Shown: piece after piece, positions 62,047-64,000 of the stretch
Numbering within the stretch: position 1 is the stretch's first letter
Layout: each line of letters begins with the position of its first letter
Source of the DNA: Desulfomicrobium apsheronum
Lineage (GTDB): Bacteria; Desulfobacterota; Desulfovibrionia; Desulfovibrionales; Desulfomicrobiaceae
Reading direction: 5' to 3'
Assembly: GCF_900114115.1 (NCBI RefSeq)
Contig: NZ_FORX01000002.1
Location: 313,004 to 377,003 of the forward strand
DNA length: 64,000 bases
Notes under the pieces: model-generated
Databases searched by the model: none
What the model was told of the DNA's origin: nothing
Seen by the model: the letters and a program-made list of their open reading frames with translations, nothing else
Made by a program: the position numbers and the translations under genes

Positions 62047-63281
62047 GGCGGGTCTGCCTGCTTGTGCTCGACTCCCTGGGAGTGGGCGGTGCTTTGGACG
62101 CGGAACAATTCAATGACCTTGGCGCAGACACGCTGGGGCACATCGCCACGGCCTGCGCCCAGGGATTGGCCGACGTGGGTCGCAAGGGGCCGCTTCGGCT
62201 CCCGACACTTTCTTCGCTGGGGCTGGGATTGGCGGCCGAACTGTCCACGGGTGAGCTTCCTCCCGGCCTTGAGGTGTCCGGACCTGTTTCCGGCAAATAT
62301 GGATGCGCCTCGGAAATCAGCCGGGGCAAGGACACTCCGAGCGGTCACTTTGAAATGACCGGAGCTCCGGTGCTCCAGAATTGGGGGTATTTCACGCCGG
62401 ACACGAATTCCATCCCGAAGGAACTGCTGGACGAGCTGGTGGCCCGCGCCGGTCTGCCCGGAGTGCTGGGCAACTGCAAGGCGTCGGGTATCGAGATCCT
62501 GGCCCGCCTCGGCGAGGAACATCTGCGCAGCGGCCGTCCCATCGTCTACACATCCGTGGACTCCGTTTTGCAAATCGCGGCCCATGAAGAGGCCTTTGGT
62601 CTTGAACGCCTGCTCGATGTTTGCGCCATCGCCCGGGAACTGGCGGACAAATACCGCATCGCCAGGGTAATCGCCCGGCCCTTTGTGGGTGACGGCGGCA
62701 CGTTCTCGCGTACCGGCAACCGTCGCGATTTCTCCATCCCCGCGCCCTCGCCAACCATCCTTGACCTTCTGACGGCGGCTGGAGGGACGGTCTTGTGTGT
62801 TGGCAAGGTCGGAGATATTTTCGCCCATCGGGGAGTAGGCAAGAGCATTCGCGCCCATGGCCACGACCACCTCATGGACGCGACCCTGGCCGCCTGGGAG
62901 GGTGCCGGAGACCGGACGCTGGTCATGACGAATTTCGTTGATTTTGATTCGGTTCATGGTCATCGTCGGGATGTGGCCGGGTATGCCCGCGCGCTTGAAT
63001 CCCTGGATGCCCGTCTGCCCGAACTCTTGTCGCGTCTCATGCCGGGCGACCTGTGCATTTTGACCGCCGACCACGGCTGCGACCCGACCTGGCCCGGCAC
63101 GGACCATACCCGGGAGCGGGTGCCCGTTCTGGCTTATGGTCCCGGAATTGTCGCCGGATCCATGGGGGTCCGCGACTCGCTGAGTGATATCGGGGCCTCC
63201 GTGGCGCATTTTTTCGGCATCGACGGAACCGGACATGGCCGGTCGTTTTTTGCTCACGATGAGCTCTCAAACCTTTCCTAA
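62043..63281 (+). CDS. deoB: Phosphopentomutase
   Basis: A 412-residue alkaline-phosphatase-fold mutase that interconverts ribose or deoxyribose 1- and 5-phosphates. Metal-site motifs include LVLDSLGVGG at the N-terminus, KDTPSGHFEMTGAP with the phosphorylated Thr, and the C-terminal TADHGCDPTWPGTDHTRE. ATG 62043 overlaps the deoC stop. It feeds deoC in nucleoside salvage. Confidence 0.95.
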   Translation: MRRVCLLVLDSLGVGGALDAEQFNDLGADTLGHIATACAQGLADVGRKGPLRLPTLSSLGLGLAAELSTGELPPGLEVSGPVSGKYGCASEISRGKDTPSGHFEMTGAPVLQNWGYFTPDTNSIPKELLDELVARAGLPGVLGNCKASGIEILARLGEEHLRSGRPIVYTSVDSVLQIAAHEEAFGLERLLDVCAIARELADKYRIARVIARPFVGDGGTFSRTGNRRDFSIPAPSPTILDLLTAAGGTVLCVGKVGDIFAHRGVGKSIRAHGHDHLMDATLAAWEGAGDRTLVMTNFVDFDSVHGHRRDVAGYARALESLDARLPELLSRLMPGDLCILTADHGCDPTWPGTDHTRERVPVLAYGPGIVAGSMGVRDSLSDIGASVAHFFGIDGTGHGRSFFAHDELSNLS

Positions 63282-63290
63282 GGAATACTC

Positions 63291-64000
63291 ATGACCCCTG
63301 ATTGCGGCCAAGGACCGGCCAATTTAGCCGAACGGATCATGCCCGCGCTGATCAGAATCCTGGTCTGGGGCGGCGTGTTCGCAGTCGTTTTCATACTGCG
63401 TTCCTTCTTTTTGCTTCTCTTTTTGACCTTTGTGTTCGGTTATATCCAGAATCGCGGCGTGAACAGGCTGCAGGGGCTGATTCCGAACCGACCGTTCCGG
63501 GTCGTGCTGGTGGCGAGCATATTCCTGGGTGTGCTCATTACCGTGGGAGTGTTTCTGGTGCCTCGGGCCAAGGAGCAGACCGTTCTTTTCATCACCGAGC
63601 TTCCCCAATATGTGGAGCGCCTGGACCAGGAACTTGGTGTCCTGGGTGAACGTTATCCCATGATCGCCAATGCCATCCCGGAGCTTGGAGCCCTGGCCGA
63701 GCACACCACGCCGAGCCTCGGCAGTTCGAGGGTCGCGGCCCTGGTACAGCAGCTCTTCGGCATGATCGACCATCCCGAAGGGCAGCACAAGGTCAATCAG
63801 TTGCTTGATCTGGTGCGCGGCGTGGGTGGCCGGATCGCGGCCATCGCCTCGGCTTTTCTGCTGGCCCTGCTCTTCTCTTTTCTCATAGTTCTCGATCTGC
63901 CCCGGCTTTCGGCCAGCGTGTGCTCCCTTGAAAATTCCAAGCTCGGTTTCGTTTATCGCGAGGTGGCCGGCAGCATCCAGGATTTTGCCATGGTCTTGGG
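63291..64000 (+). CDS. AI-2E family transporter (PerM-like), 3' truncated by window edge
   Basis: An open frame from ATG 63291 (AAGGA at 63280-63284) runs to the window end, about 236 residues. Hydrophobic spans appear at about residues 18-48 and 63-82, then after a soluble segment (about 90-175) another at about 180-202. This is the AI-2E/PerM (YdiK-type) layout. The tail with the final spans and GxxxG motif is outside the window. Possible role in autoinducer or small-molecule export; substrate not known. Confidence 0.82.
   Translation, partial: MTPDCGQGPANLAERIMPALIRILVWGGVFAVVFILRSFFLLLFLTFVFGYIQNRGVNRLQGLIPNRPFRVVLVASIFLGVLITVGVFLVPRAKEQTVLFITELPQYVERLDQELGVLGERYPMIANAIPELGALAEHTTPSLGSSRVAALVQQLFGMIDHPEGQHKVNQLLDLVRGVGGRIAAIASAFLLALLFSFLIVLDLPRLSASVCSLENSKLGFVYREVAGSIQDFAMVL

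Overview
The window looks like chromosomal DNA from a GC-rich (about 60 percent by eye), Gram-negative, anaerobic deltaproteobacterium, most likely a Desulfomicrobium- or Desulfovibrio-type sulfate reducer. This placement is inferred from gene content, not from a search. Supporting content: a class I hybrid cluster protein with a divergent flavoprotein/ferredoxin pair, an NfnAB electron-bifurcating transhydrogenase, several sigma-54 activators, a LivKHMGF importer and a DctPQM TRAP importer, a full Tol-Pal system, periplasmic glucan synthesis genes, and an HD-GYP protein. No rRNA, tRNA, CRISPR array, insertion sequence or prophage was recognised.

Layout. 0.2-5.0 kb: tRNA and housekeeping genes (tgt, nth leftward; cutA, miaB, a DUF151 nuclease-type protein and a PHP phosphoesterase rightward). 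5.0-9.2 kb: tolQ-tolR-tolA-tolB-pal, then a 168-bp tandem duplication carrying the pal terminator. 9.6-13.9 kb: opgG - unknown membrane gene - opgH for osmoregulated periplasmic glucans. 14.1-17.3 kb: a NifA-type sigma-54 activator and a YihY membrane protein with a winged-helix tail. 17.5-22.2 kb: hcp facing a flavoprotein/ferredoxin pair across a perfect FNR-type box, then a NapH-like membrane Fe-S protein. 22.2-26.1 kb: rsgA, a methyltransferase, a small HTH protein, and an SPFH/NfeD pair. 26.5-27.8 kb: an unusual cytoplasmic papain-like peptidase with a small membrane partner. 28.1-33.7 kb: an IclR regulator and livKHMGF. 34.0-36.3 kb: nfnAB. 37.1-40.0 kb: dctPQM behind a strikingly AT-rich leader. 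40.1-43.4 kb: znuA and znuCB with a Fur-family (Zur-type) regulator and two operator-like repeats 30 bp apart. 43.5-46.1 kb: an Fe-S nitroreductase and a homocysteine methyltransferase/MTHFR fusion. 46.2-55.0 kb: a basic SH3 protein, an NtrBC-type two-component system, an ABC permease/ATPase pair without a binding protein, and a FecR - OmpA lipoprotein - CHASE2/HD-GYP operon. 55.5-64.0 kb: recQ-cca, a beta-propeller protein, a DUF3592 protein, a binding-protein-like protein, deoC-deoB, and a truncated AI-2E-family permease at the right edge.

Themes are envelope maintenance (Tol-Pal, OPG, FecR/OmpA, QmcA/NfeD), nitrosative and redox defence (Hcp set, Nfn), nutrient import (Liv, TRAP, Znu) and sigma-54 or palindromic-operator regulation. 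The best candidates for something undescribed are the peptidase/membrane pair (26464-27772), the gene between opgG and opgH, and the FecR-OmpA-CHASE2/HD-GYP operon. Functions are read from motifs and context by eye; start codons were chosen from visible ribosome binding sites and overlaps.
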